A DNA stretch of 64,000 bases from Ardenticatenaceae bacterium (GCA_030065875.1 JASJCR010000012.1:1-64000); one strand, 5' to 3'. Counted from the stretch's first letter, positions 26,821-35,861 are shown. Notes: generated by a model from the sequence alone, not told the origin. A program made the numbers and translations.

Positions 26821-27735
26821 CTACCGGACCATCAGACTGATATGCTTGTTCTGGGTGCTGGCCGGATGATAGTGAACATACACTCTTCTCAGCAGCTCCA
26901 ATTCGGCATAGAGTCGATCTTCGACTTGACAGGCGATGTGGTCTCCATCAGCTACTGAAATATGGCCGTCAACTCCAATGGTGATGTTAATCACCAGGTA
27001 TGGGCCAAAGCGATGAGCGTGGATCTCCTCAATTTGGACGACTCCCGGCACGGCCTGGACGAGGGCTGTGATGCGCCAGGCCAGCGTTTTGCCGGGAATA
27101 GTATCCATGAGGTCATCTGACGATTCGCGCAAAATCGAGATTCCGGTTTGTAGGATAAAAAACGCCACCAGCGCGCCGGCCAGAGGATCTACCCAAGGAT
27201 ATCCCAGCAGCCCCAGGCCGATGCCCAGCGCGGCCGCCGTGGCGGCGAAGACGTCGTTGCGATGATCGCGGGCGAGGGCCAAAATCGCTGCATTTTGGGT
27301 CAGACGGCCGGTACGCTGCGTGTACTGAGTGACAATCACTTTGATCAGGATAGTTGTGATGGCGATGATTAGAGTCAGGAGGGAGCCGTTGAGCCCGGCC
27401 GCCGTACCGACAATTGTGTCGTATAGTGAGTTTGCGCTGTTCCAAAATACGGCGATCGAAGTGGTGACGACAAAAGCCCCCACGATTAGAGCGGCAATCG
27501 TTTCCAGCTGCTGGTGGCCGTAAGGATGTTCGGTGTCAGGCGGTTTCCCGGCCAAACGTATAAAAACCGCCACGACCATGTAGTAAGCCACGTCCGAGGT
27601 AGAATTGATGCCGTCCGCTAAGAGCGCCGGGCTGTGTCCGACAATACCGCCCACCGTTTTAGCCAGAGCCAAAATGATATTGACGATGAGGCCGATACGA
27701 ACCGCTTTTAGACTTTCTTTTTCACGTTTTTTCAC
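26821..27735 (-). CDS. Cation diffusion facilitator family metal transporter
   Basis: Inner-membrane divalent metal/proton antiporter of 304 residues, with about six spans and a cytosolic C-terminal domain. Metal-site motifs: DGINSTSD (D41, D48) in span 2 and the HPYGH (H70, H74) loop; the second pair appears as DHRND in span 5. Spacing is that of classic CDF proteins exporting Zn, Fe, Mn, Co or Cd; the exact metal cannot be read. The start codon is GTG at 27733-27735; no strong ribosome-binding site. Stands alone. Confidence 0.93.
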   Translation of the reverse strand: MKKREKESLKAVRIGLIVNIILALAKTVGGIVGHSPALLADGINSTSDVAYYMVVAVFIRLAGKPPDTEHPYGHQQLETIAALIVGAFVVTTSIAVFWNSANSLYDTIVGTAAGLNGSLLTLIIAITTILIKVIVTQYTQRTGRLTQNAAILALARDHRNDVFAATAAALGIGLGLLGYPWVDPLAGALVAFFILQTGISILRESSDDLMDTIPGKTLAWRITALVQAVPGVVQIEEIHAHRFGPYLVINITIGVDGHISVADGDHIACQVEDRLYAELELLRRVYVHYHPASTQNKHISLMVR

Positions 27736-28064
27736 GGTCTATCCTTGCACACCATATTTTTTCTCCCTAATCCCGGGCCCACCTGATCTTTTCCTGAAAT
27801 GAAGTGTACTCAAGAAAAAGGGAGAGCTGTATCGATTCAGTATCCGTTTATTTTGCCTTCGAATAGGTTTAAAGTCATAAGCTGAATTGTGATTTTGGTG
27901 ACTAGCACATGAGAAAAATGTAAGTAACTTAAGAGGAAGCCTCTACACAAATTTTATCCGTTTTTCCAGACGGCAGCTGCCAGAAGCCATATTGGCATGG
28001 ATCAGCCTGTTTAGCCTATCGTAAATCGCAACATACCGTTCATCATTGTGGGGAGTAACCTTGT
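27736..28064. other. Intergenic region, nothing recognised
   Basis: The divergent promoter region between the CDF transporter and the APH-like gene. I see no gene and no member of the repeat families here. GGGGAG at about 28050 serves as ribosome-binding site of the next gene. Confidence 0.6.
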
Positions 28065-28928
28065 ATGAACAATTTGGTGTTTTCAAAATTAGATATAAAA
28101 GATGATTCAAGGGCGTTGTTGGCTTCAATTGAAGCTCATCTTGGGCCGGTGGCATCGATTGACGTATTAGGTTTTGGAGACACCTACCTGATCGAAAGTG
28201 AAAGCGGACTATATGTTCTCAAATACGGCCGTGAAGATCTATTTTATCAGCTGAATACTCTTTTTGGTTTTTGCAAAAAGGCTGGCCTTGGTGCGCCTAC
28301 CTTGGTCGACTGGCCTGATGGGCGGGTGCGTCAACTTCTGCTTATGACCTACATTCCGGGAGAGCCACTCAATCAACAGAAAAACTGGTGGCCGGATTAT
28401 AAACATCAAATCCGAAGACTGCTGGAGCATCTTCAAGAATTGCCGGTTCGTCCGTCGTTTCCGGCGCTGGTGCCGCGCTGGGAAAGTGATTTGAATCGCA
28501 ATCTGCCAGAGAAATATCAACCTTTGCTGCAAAAAATCATGATTGGTCTGGACCTGGAACCAACGGTCGCGCACGGATACTTTGCACCACAAAATATCAT
28601 CGATAACGGGCGAACCTTGGCCCTAATCAACTGGCACCATTTTGGAAATTCCTTCCCGGCATTTGATGCCGGCTGGCTGCTGGCAATCAATCGTGTTTAT
28701 GGCCAGGTATCAGAAAATCACGGCCAGATGCAGTCGGACCTTTCCGCGCTTTTCCGGGATCCGTTTCAGCCTTATTTTGGTGAAGGGTTGAGCCTTTTGT
28801 GCCTCCTATATCTGGCGCGCAAAAAAAATCCCCGGCCGCTTCCTCAAACCTATGTTTCGAACAAAATTATCTCGGGCCTCCATGGCTGGATGAAGCAGGC
28901 GGCTTATCTTTGGCCGGATATTCCTTGA
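28065..28928 (+). CDS. APH/choline-kinase-like protein lacking catalytic residues (pseudokinase)
   Basis: Protein of 287 residues with the layout of the aminoglycoside phosphotransferase/choline kinase fold: N-lobe LGFGDTYLIESESGLYVLKY (about 42-62), a hinge LLLMTYIPGEPL, and the C-lobe. The Brenner-type motif HGDxxxxN reads HGYFAPQN (H170, Y172), so the catalytic Asp is Tyr. The metal-binding D of the IDW motif is N189 (INWHHF). ATP transfer is therefore unlikely and a binding or regulatory role is inferred. No operon partner. Confidence 0.75.
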   Translation: MNNLVFSKLDIKDDSRALLASIEAHLGPVASIDVLGFGDTYLIESESGLYVLKYGREDLFYQLNTLFGFCKKAGLGAPTLVDWPDGRVRQLLLMTYIPGEPLNQQKNWWPDYKHQIRRLLEHLQELPVRPSFPALVPRWESDLNRNLPEKYQPLLQKIMIGLDLEPTVAHGYFAPQNIIDNGRTLALINWHHFGNSFPAFDAGWLLAINRVYGQVSENHGQMQSDLSALFRDPFQPYFGEGLSLLCLLYLARKKNPRPLPQTYVSNKIISGLHGWMKQAAYLWPDIP

Positions 28929-29094
28929 TTTGTAACCGTTCTGCTTTCATTGCCAAATCGTAACGGAAGCTCAACGTTTTTTATGAAGGGGGCAGCCGGG
29001 TCATTTTGGTTTGCCATGTGATAAAATTGACGCGCAGTTTCCAAGAAGATCAAATTATTATATTAAGTAATTTACAAAAAATTTTATAAGAAAA

Positions 29095-29172
29095 AACGTC
29101 CGCAGATTACGCAGATTTTCGCAGATTAGAGGAAGAAATCTGTGAAAATCCGTGTTAATCCGTGGCTTTTTT
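29095..29172. repeat. Dispersed CGCAGATT / AATCTGTG...AATCCGTGG repeat
   Basis: CCGCAGATTACGCAGATTTT is followed by GAAATCTGTGAAAATCCG and GTGTTAATCCGTGGC, a complete member of the palindromic family. The remainder of the 299-base spacer (28929-29227) holds nothing recognisable. Confidence 0.7.
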
Positions 29173-29227
29173 TAACAATTCTTTTTGTAAACCACTTAAT
29201 CAGCAACATTTGGGCAAAACGCTTGCT

Positions 29228-29809
29228 ATGAAAAAACAATTTGCACAAGTTCAGGTGGAGAGTCGGGCTGCATGGCGGTCGTGGCTGGCGGCCAACTACA
29301 CCCAAACTGAAGGGATATGGCTGGTAACCTTCAAGAAACACGTCAAGGATAAATATCTGCCCTATGACGATATCGTCGAAGAGGCGCTGTGTTTTGGCTG
29401 GATAGACAGTTTGCCGCGCAAGCTCGATGAGGATCGGACGATGCTGTTTTTGTCGCCCCGCCGGCCGAAAAGCCCCTGGTCGGGTTTAAACAAGCGGCGG
29501 ATTGAAAAGATCATGGCGGAAGGATTGATGATGCCTCCCGGACAGGCGATGATCGATCAGGCCAAAGAAGATGGTTCATGGAGCCTGTACGACGATATTG
29601 AAGCGCTGGTGATTCCCCCTGATTTGGCGGCCGCCCTTGAGGCGAATTCGGCGGCCAGAAAATATTTTGATAGATTTAGCGACTCATCGAAAAAAGGGAT
29701 TTTGTGGTGGATTAAGAGCGCCAAACGGCCGGCAACCCGTCAGAAAAGAATTGCCGAAACGGTGGCGTTGGCGGCGCAAAATATTAAGGCCAATCACCCC
29801 CGGCCATAA
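29228..29809 (+). CDS. YdeI/OmpD-associated family protein
   Basis: Protein of 193 residues matching the YdeI-like family: W..WL..NY....G(I/V)WL at the start, YDDIVEEALCFGWIDS, then DE.RTMLFLSPRR..SPWS..NK.RIE, and a C-terminal YdeI-type helical segment (FDRFSDSSKKGILWWIKSAKRPATRQKRI). Members are linked to stress or peptide resistance in enterobacteria; the role here is unknown. ATG at 29228 was chosen since upstream codons lie in a dispersed repeat. Followed by a strong terminator. Confidence 0.9.
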   Translation: MKKQFAQVQVESRAAWRSWLAANYTQTEGIWLVTFKKHVKDKYLPYDDIVEEALCFGWIDSLPRKLDEDRTMLFLSPRRPKSPWSGLNKRRIEKIMAEGLMMPPGQAMIDQAKEDGSWSLYDDIEALVIPPDLAAALEANSAARKYFDRFSDSSKKGILWWIKSAKRPATRQKRIAETVALAAQNIKANHPRP

Positions 29810-29823
29810 GAGGAAATTGAATT

Positions 29824-29868
29824 AAAAAAAGCATGGGCATTTTTAATCAAAAACGCTCATGCTTTTTT
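29824..29868 (+). terminator. Rho-independent terminator
   Basis: Stem AGCATGGGC (29830-29838) pairs with GCTCATGCT (29855-29863), preceded by A-tract and followed by T-tract, 20 bases after the YdeI-like gene. It may work in both directions for the convergent gene at 29892-30293. Confidence 0.85.
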
Positions 29869-29891
29869 CGCTATACCCTCTGAGGTAAATG

Positions 29892-30293
29892 TTAAAGCAA
29901 GCTGGGTGGCAGTGAATTGCCTACTGTCACCATGCGCTCGGCCAGTTCACGATGCTGTTTGTGAAGAGGTTTCCGCGTATCCTGCAAAAAATGGTTGAGA
30001 TGTTGATGCCAAATTTTGTAGCTGGGAAAATACTCAATACACTTCAAATCATTTTTCCATTGAGCATAGCCAAACGGATCAACAACGCGGTTATTTATTT
30101 CTATCCAGGTATGTGAGGTGCGCACGTTATGAACGGGATTTAAGACGTATCCTTCCACAAAGAACACCTGTTTGAAATTGGTCAGCTGCAAAATTAATGT
30201 TTGTAAGGCGATGGCCGTGGGCGTGCCTTCTTTATCTGAAAGATTTTTCCAGGCGATTTTGCTGAGAGTGAGGTCGATGTTCATGTGTTTCAT
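29892..30293 (-). CDS. Hypothetical protein with HTW...DP motif
   Basis: Protein of 133 residues. The centre reads FFVEGYVLNPVHNVRTSHTW, IEINNRVVDP, resembling the His- and Asp-containing half of a transglutaminase- or papain-like fold (H-x-W ... D-P), but no matching catalytic Cys is visible upstream, so I leave the family open. The C-terminal third is basic and helical. It is convergent with the YdeI gene and shares its terminator. No other clue to function. Confidence 0.65.
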   Translation of the reverse strand: MKHMNIDLTLSKIAWKNLSDKEGTPTAIALQTLILQLTNFKQVFFVEGYVLNPVHNVRTSHTWIEINNRVVDPFGYAQWKNDLKCIEYFPSYKIWHQHLNHFLQDTRKPLHKQHRELAERMVTVGNSLPPSLL

Positions 30294-30445
30294 CCAATTC
30301 CGGTGATGGCTAAGAGTAAGGTATGGTTAAACTATACTCCCACAACGGCCGCGATTCTTTACGTATTGATACGTAATTTTGGGAATTGGTGACTAATTTT
30401 ATTGACGTTTTGTAGCGATTTAACCAATCCACACAATCTGCATTT

Positions 30446-30488
30446 GTAAGGGCTTGGCTAGTAGGGGCTTGGCTAGCCAAGCCCTTAC
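30446..30488. repeat. Perfect inverted repeat GTAAGGGCTTGGCTAG / CTAGCCAAGCCCTTAC
   Basis: Two 16-base arms (30446-30461, 30473-30488) separated by 11 bases, which include a further copy of GGGCTTGG. It lies about 125 bases past the 3' end of the integrase gene and could be a REP-like hairpin or a terminator-like structure. No gene is seen in 30294-30612. Confidence 0.75.
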
Positions 30489-30612
30489 ACAAAGTCTTTG
30501 GTTTCACCCTGGCCACCTGTACACAGCCTGAACGCGACAAGGACGGTCAGCATGGTGGAGAGGCGCAAGCGGTGGATTCTTTTTTGGGGATGGAGAATAT
30601 CAAAAAAACGAC

Positions 30613-31743
30613 TTAATAATCGAGGTTTACCCCTTTGTTGACCACTTTTGCCTTTTCGACATAGCGGCCGGGGGTTTGCATGTTGGTCCATCCCCCGGCA
30701 TCGCGCAGGACAAAGGGGTTGGTGGTGGCGGCAGCACGGGTGGCCCAGGTGTGCCGCAAATCGTGGGGGCTTAATTCGGGTAGTCCCAGGATCTCCTGAC
30801 CCAGCAGCTTGATGCGAGCGCCAATCGCACGGACCGACATACCGGTTTTGGAGAGCCGGCCGTTTTTTAAGCTGCCACGCAGCAGGCGCCCATACGGCCG
30901 GCGAAAGCGACGATAAGCGTGCAGCACGGTCACTAAATCCTCAGAGAGGGCCATCTTGTCGAGAGAATCGGTTTTTTGCCGATACACTTTTATATAGCCG
31001 GGTTCCCTCAAATCCTCAACTTTTAACTCGGCCGCTTCGCTGGCCCGCAGCCCCAAATCGAGAAGCAGACACACGAGCAGGCGGTCGCGAATGCCTTGAG
31101 GGGAATCGCTGTGACTGGATTTGAGCTGGCGCGCCTGGGGTGCGGTCAGCACAATCGACTCTCTTTTTTTATTGCCTACTCGATTTTTCGTCCGCTTCTG
31201 ATCGATGCGCCGGGCCTCGGCCGGTGTATACTGCTGGATTTCCTTGATAAGAGAAAGCTCTTCAGGTGGAATGACGCCTGCTTTGGTGGCCAAACGGCAG
31301 TAGGTGCGAACGATGGAAAGGCGATTGTTGACGGTTGGGACAGAATATCCCTGATTGAGCTGCCATTTGATAAATCCGTCCACCAACCCCCAGGTGACCC
31401 CGTGCCAGGCGGCCGGAATCCGTTGGCAAAGATGAGCGGTGGCCACAAATATCGGCTGGGTGCCGGTTTTTTCGGCATATTTTTCTATTTGGGAGATCAG
31501 CGGTTGACCGGTATCGCGCGCCCAATTGACGGCGGTTTGCTGAAGCTGCTCACCGACCTGCAAATAATCGAGATAGGTGACCCAGAGGATTAACCCCGCA
31601 AAGTGATTGCGCACCGTCCCTAACGCGCGTCGTGAAAGATAATCTTCAAAAATCGCGTTGGACGCCAAACGGCTGGCCATTTGACCGGCTTGGGCGAGCT
31701 GGGCGGCCGCTCGATCGAGATGGGCAAGAGGGAAATCGCTCAT
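30613..31743 (-). CDS. Tyrosine recombinase/phage integrase family protein
   Basis: Site-specific recombinase of 376 residues with a SAM-like N-terminal core-binding domain (about 20-175) and a catalytic domain (about 195-376). Catalytic residues visible: Arg in GLRASEAAEL, H327 and R330 in HDLRHTWAT, the HxxR-following G-W segment (AGGWTNMQTPGRY) and nucleophile Y361. This is the arrangement of XerC/XerD and integrases. No phage or transposon genes or clear att sites are near; CGGCCG is frequent in the gene, so it looks resident, not recently acquired. It may be a solitary Xer-like or cassette recombinase. Confidence 0.9.
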   Translation of the reverse strand: MSDFPLAHLDRAAAQLAQAGQMASRLASNAIFEDYLSRRALGTVRNHFAGLILWVTYLDYLQVGEQLQQTAVNWARDTGQPLISQIEKYAEKTGTQPIFVATAHLCQRIPAAWHGVTWGLVDGFIKWQLNQGYSVPTVNNRLSIVRTYCRLATKAGVIPPEELSLIKEIQQYTPAEARRIDQKRTKNRVGNKKRESIVLTAPQARQLKSSHSDSPQGIRDRLLVCLLLDLGLRASEAAELKVEDLREPGYIKVYRQKTDSLDKMALSEDLVTVLHAYRRFRRPYGRLLRGSLKNGRLSKTGMSVRAIGARIKLLGQEILGLPELSPHDLRHTWATRAAATTNPFVLRDAGGWTNMQTPGRYVEKAKVVNKGVNLDY

Positions 31744-31807
31744 GGTACAGAATATTGAACCACAAAAAGCACAAAAAACACAAAATATGCCAAATCAGCT
31801 CGAGAAA

Positions 31808-32032
31808 TCATTTATCGCGCAGCTTCTCAAGGATTAAGAAGAAGCCCCACAAAATGGCGATTAAGATTGATCCGGCCAATAAAAATGGCAAGGCGGTGAT
31901 CAACGCCCACCCGCCAAATATCCAGGTAATGAGCCCCCCGCCGAGCCCAATCAGGACTATAATCGTCAAGATTAAGAAGTTTCGATCAGCTCGCTGCCGT
32001 TCTTTTCGGGTGTTGGTTGGTTTATTAGCCAT
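31808..32032 (-). CDS. Small membrane protein, two spans, hypothetical
   Basis: Protein of 74 residues starting MANKPTNTRKERQRADRNF, with two hydrophobic segments (about 19-38 and 44-65) and a charged tail. An earlier ATG at 32050 would add six residues. No ribosome-binding site is clear and no family is recognised. It sits between the integrase and the divergent PfkB gene. Confidence 0.6.
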   Translation of the reverse strand: MANKPTNTRKERQRADRNFLILTIIVLIGLGGGLITWIFGGWALITALPFLLAGSILIAILWGFFLILEKLRDK

Positions 32033-32109
32033 AATATTTGTCATCAGCATGCCATACTGTTGTGCAGAAGTGATGGAGAAGTTCTAAACAAGCGATGGAG
32101 ATAATCTAG

Positions 32110-33030
32110 ATGAGCAAAATTTTGGTTGTTGGCAATGTGAATGTCGAAACTTCACTACCGATTCGCCAATTTCCCATTCAATATGAACCGGTGCGCTATT
32201 TGCGAGGGGAGATTTCACAGCAGGTGTCCGCAGTGGGATTTAACGTAGCTAAAGCGTTGGTTACCCTGGGTCATCAAGTGCAACTGCTGTCCGTGATCGG
32301 CCGGGATCTGGCGGCCGAGCAAATCAAAGCGGCCGTCGTTGAAACGGGGATCAACCCGACCGGTTTGCTGCAGCTGGCTCCTACTTCAGCGCAATCAGTC
32401 GTGCTGTACGATGACAACGGCCGGCGGCAAATTCACACCGATTTACAACCGGTCCTCGATCAGGAAATTCCACTGGACCGATTTTACGCGGCCGCTGAGG
32501 AAAGCGAAATCATAGTTGTGACTAATATAAGCTACGGCCGGATTCTGCTGCCGGCCGCTCTGCAGCTGGGTAAGATCATTGTGAGCGATGTACAAACAAT
32601 TGCCGATCTAGATGATGAATACAATCGACCATTTTTAATGGCGGCCGATTGGCTTTTTATGAGTGGAGAAAAATTGCCAATTCCCGCTCCAGAGTGGATC
32701 GACCTCTTGTACGATCGCTACGGGCCGGAGCTGGTAATCATTGGCATGGGGGCTGATGGAGCGTGGCTGGGCGGGCGCAAAAGCAGCTATTGTCCCGCCC
32801 CAAAAATCGATCAGGTAAAAAGCAGCGGAGGAGCGGGAGATGCCCTTTGTGCCGCCTTTGTGCACGGCATGTGTATGACCAATGATCCTGTCCAGGCTTT
32901 AAAAATGGCCGTGGCTTTTGCTTCCCATAAAGTGCGGTTTGAGGGATCCTCTGCAGGTTATTTAGATCGGGATAACCTGCAGAGAATCGTGAATTCAATT
33001 GAGGATGGATTGCAGGCTGCCAACAAGTGA
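32110..33030 (+). CDS. PfkB/ribokinase-family carbohydrate kinase
   Basis: Kinase of 306 residues. The N-terminal strand and glycine motif (ILVVGNVNVETSL), AVGFNVAKALVTLG near 38-52, IGRDLAAE, and the C-terminal anion-hole motif SSGGAGDALCAAF with catalytic Asp D244 identify the family. The sugar substrate cannot be told. The GGAGATAATCTAG leader provides the ribosome-binding site. The last 36 bases overlap the end of the convergent halogenase-like gene. Confidence 0.92.
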   Translation: MSKILVVGNVNVETSLPIRQFPIQYEPVRYLRGEISQQVSAVGFNVAKALVTLGHQVQLLSVIGRDLAAEQIKAAVVETGINPTGLLQLAPTSAQSVVLYDDNGRRQIHTDLQPVLDQEIPLDRFYAAAEESEIIVVTNISYGRILLPAALQLGKIIVSDVQTIADLDDEYNRPFLMAADWLFMSGEKLPIPAPEWIDLLYDRYGPELVIIGMGADGAWLGGRKSSYCPAPKIDQVKSSGGAGDALCAAFVHGMCMTNDPVQALKMAVAFASHKVRFEGSSAGYLDRDNLQRIVNSIEDGLQAANK

Positions 33031-34722
33031 CCACCGGTATTTTTTGCGGCTGTTTTTTTGTCGCCGGACGGCCGTGGTTGAGTACGTTAATTTTTCGCGG
33101 ATAAACACCCGCACCATTTCCAATACGGTGTGATCGCCAAAGAAGTGTTGGCGGTAGGCACCGGAGCGCATAAAGCCGTTGTTGGGATCGAGCAAATTGA
33201 GGCGCAGCTTGTTTTTGGGCAGATGGGTGGCCCCGTTCAAAATCGCCAAAAAGGCGTCGGGCATCCAGCTGACCGACTTCAATATTTCATGGATTTCTTC
33301 CAGCGCTAGATCGATTGACGCCTGGTTGGCGTAATCAACTTTTTCAGCCAGGTTAAAAACCCGTTCACATATACTTTCAAATTCAGGGTAACCACCGCCC
33401 GCCAATTTTAAGGTGACCAGCTCCTGATAATAATCTTCCGGCGTTTGAGCCATTGCCCGCATGCTGCTCAATTTGACCAGCTCGGTGTATGCCCCGAGCA
33501 ACCACACGACCGACATCGCCTGCCACATATCGGGATGTTCAAATGAAGCGTAGCTGTTGGCGATCAGGCGATCGGCCGTGGCCAAATAATTTTGGGTGAC
33601 CGTTTCCAGAGGAGCAAACGCTTTGGCTGAATAATCACCTGTTTCTCGAGCGTTTAGCAGCAGATGGGCCAGTAAAGAAACGGCGGACAGCGAACAATAA
33701 AGCCCTTTTGAGAAGAGAGGGTCGATAAACCCGGCCGCATGGCCTAACAGCGCCCAGCGATCTCCTACAACCTGGGTGGACCCATACTGCAGACGCGGGG
33801 TGCGGGCCCACTGCCGGATCGGCTTGGCGCTCTTAAATTGGGCCGCGATTGAGGGAAATTGAGAAATCACCTCATAAAATTCCTGTTCGGGTGTTAAATC
33901 CGGCCGGTCGGGCCACTCTCGAGGATCGAGCATTAACCCTACGGAGATAATCGGATTGGTGCTGCGGCTGTGATTGTTGAAGGGTATAACCCACAACCAC
34001 CCCCCTTTAAACACGTGATGCAGGGTGCCCTCAGCCATCGGGAAAGGAAGATCCTCGGCCGTTTGCACCCCTGGCAGATCGTCAAAGCGCGGGACGTCAA
34101 TCATGTGCGTGAAGATCGCCCGGGAGTGGGTTTGCAAATCGCGGTGACGCAGGTTGAGCTGATCGGCAATCAAGGAGCGAAATCCACCGGCATCAACGAC
34201 ATAAGCGGCCTGTATTTCGCGGCCGTCTGCGGTGTGTATGACGTGTAATGAGTCTTTTAGATCGATCTGTTTAACGGGCGTATTTTGTAAAACCGTAGCC
34301 CCATGGTGGATGGCGCAGGTCATCAGATAGTAATCTGTATCTTGCCGGTACAAATGAAGTTCGTGACCGTGTGGCTCCTTGGGAATAATCGCCTGCAGCA
34401 CGCGGTTGTGGTCGAGCATTTCCCCGGCCTCGTGATGGGCAAAGCCGAAATGGCGTTTGACCCCGTGCGATGTTCCAATATGATCGATGTAATTTTCTGA
34501 ACTGAAGTAAGCTAATTCTGGAATGTCATATATCTCGGCCAGAGCGCGCATCGATTCCGACGTCTCCAAAATCATTGATTCGCCAATGGCAAAACGCGGG
34601 TGGTTTTTTGCTTCAAAAATAACCACTTTTTGGCCGTGTCGAGCGAGGATCGTGCCCAGTATACTGCCGGCTATGCCGGAACCAATGATGGCGACATCGT
34701 AAACTTCTTGTTGTTGACCCAT
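32995..34722 (-). CDS. FAD-dependent halogenase-like monooxygenase
   Basis: Flavoprotein of 575 residues. FAD-binding GSGIAG at 14-19, the acidic strand end VVIFEAK, and the second FAD motif GDRWALLGHAAGFIDPLFSKG (about 316-336). The halogenase signature WxWxIP is present as WLWVIP at 242-247. A Lys at 89 (HGVKRHF) lies in about the place of the catalytic Lys of tryptophan halogenases. The family chlorinates or brominates activated carbons with a reduced-flavin partner; a reductase is not visible nearby. Geranylgeranyl-reductase-like relatives are the main alternative. AGGAG precedes the ATG; the 3' end overlaps PfkB by 36 bases. Confidence 0.8.
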   Translation of the reverse strand: MGQQQEVYDVAIIGSGIAGSILGTILARHGQKVVIFEAKNHPRFAIGESMILETSESMRALAEIYDIPELAYFSSENYIDHIGTSHGVKRHFGFAHHEAGEMLDHNRVLQAIIPKEPHGHELHLYRQDTDYYLMTCAIHHGATVLQNTPVKQIDLKDSLHVIHTADGREIQAAYVVDAGGFRSLIADQLNLRHRDLQTHSRAIFTHMIDVPRFDDLPGVQTAEDLPFPMAEGTLHHVFKGGWLWVIPFNNHSRSTNPIISVGLMLDPREWPDRPDLTPEQEFYEVISQFPSIAAQFKSAKPIRQWARTPRLQYGSTQVVGDRWALLGHAAGFIDPLFSKGLYCSLSAVSLLAHLLLNARETGDYSAKAFAPLETVTQNYLATADRLIANSYASFEHPDMWQAMSVVWLLGAYTELVKLSSMRAMAQTPEDYYQELVTLKLAGGGYPEFESICERVFNLAEKVDYANQASIDLALEEIHEILKSVSWMPDAFLAILNGATHLPKNKLRLNLLDPNNGFMRSGAYRQHFFGDHTVLEMVRVFIREKLTYSTTAVRRQKNSRKKYRWSLVGSLQSILN

Positions 34723-34915
34723 ATTTAATCTCCTATACAGTGATGCAGTCGGCAGTGACGCATTAAATTAATAATACGTAAAAGATTGAATAAAGTCTCC
34801 CCATAATCGTTTATTTGTCGTTTATTTGGTGGTCTGCCTGGACCTCTCTCCAGGGACACATCGAGAAATATTTTTTTAACATGGATTTGGGGGTTAAGGG
34901 GATTGGGAATCATGA

Positions 34916-35659
34916 TCAGAAAATCAGGCGGATTCCACCAAAGACGAGGACGACAGCCAGGATTCGACGGATGACCTTATGGTCAAAACGATGGGCGGCA
35001 AATTCCGCGCCGAGGTAACCACCAACGGCCACGGCCGGCAGCCACAGCCACAGGGCGGTCGGCAAAGATGGCATGACCGTTAATCGGCCGAGTAAGCCGG
35101 ATAGGGAGTTAATCAACACAAAGGCGGCCGACACACCGATTGTTTCTCTGGTGGTGGCCCAACCGCTTAAGATGAGGAGCGGGCCGAGAAAAATGCCGCC
35201 GCCAATACCGAGCAAACCGGAAACCAACCCGAGCAGGGCGCCAATTAATAGAAAAAGCCAGGTATGGGTTATTTGTTTTTTGCTGGTCGGCTGATTTGAT
35301 TGAATTTGAGTGGATCGCCACATTCGCCAGGCGGCAAAGATCAGAACGATTCCGACAATCGGCCGGTAAATCGCGGCTGCTATTTCGAGTCGCCCCCCAA
35401 TAAACGCGGCGGGCACTGAGGTGAAGGCGATGGGCCAGAAGATGCGGTTTGAGAAATGACCGGCACGGACAAATTTCCAGGTGCTGATCGACGTGACGAG
35501 GACGTTGAGCAGTAACGCTACCGGCCGCATGATCTCCGGTTGAACCCCAACAATCCCCATCGAAGCGAGATAACCGGAGCCGCCACCGCTGCCCACAGCG
35601 GCGTACAAAAAAGCGATTAAAAAGAAGAAAAGGGCCAGCGCAGCGTCGATTAGGTCCAT
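34916..35659 (-). CDS. TauE/SafE (DUF81) family sulfite exporter-like permease
   Basis: Integral membrane protein of 247 residues with eight or so spans and two-fold repeat of the motif GxGGGxGxxxxL (SGGGSGYLASMG near 24-35 and IGGGIFLGPLLI near 150-163), as is typical of TauE/SafE. These permeases move sulfite, sulfonates or other organic anions; the substrate here is not known. No sulfur gene is adjacent. Confidence 0.9.
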   Translation of the reverse strand: MDLIDAALALFFFLIAFLYAAVGSGGGSGYLASMGIVGVQPEIMRPVALLLNVLVTSISTWKFVRAGHFSNRIFWPIAFTSVPAAFIGGRLEIAAAIYRPIVGIVLIFAAWRMWRSTQIQSNQPTSKKQITHTWLFLLIGALLGLVSGLLGIGGGIFLGPLLILSGWATTRETIGVSAAFVLINSLSGLLGRLTVMPSLPTALWLWLPAVAVGGYLGAEFAAHRFDHKVIRRILAVVLVFGGIRLIF

Positions 35660-35737
35660 GCTGCCCAGAATTGTACCTTATTTAGGAAAACTTTTGTCCG
35701 AGGGCGAATTAAGTTGTTTACAAAAAGAATTGCTAAA

Positions 35738-35830
35738 AAAAAGCCACGGATTAACACTGATTTTCACAGATTTCAGTGAAATATCTGCGGCCATCTGCGC
35801 CCCTATGGTTCACCCCTACAGGGTCTGCGG
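35738..35830. repeat. Dispersed AAGCCACGGATTAACAC...ATCTGCGG repeat
   Basis: AAAGCCACGGATTAACACTG, GATTTTCACAGATTTC and AAATATCTGCGGCC form a member of the palindromic family in the spacer of TauE and ArsC. Confidence 0.7.
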
Positions 35831-35861
35831 ATATTTTTTCGTAAAACTTATTGTGATCTAC

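Noticed and set aside
30613-31743. Prophage or genomic island led by the integrase
   Set aside because: No phage structural genes, no att-like direct repeats and no tRNA next to it; CGGCCG frequency is like the rest of the window.
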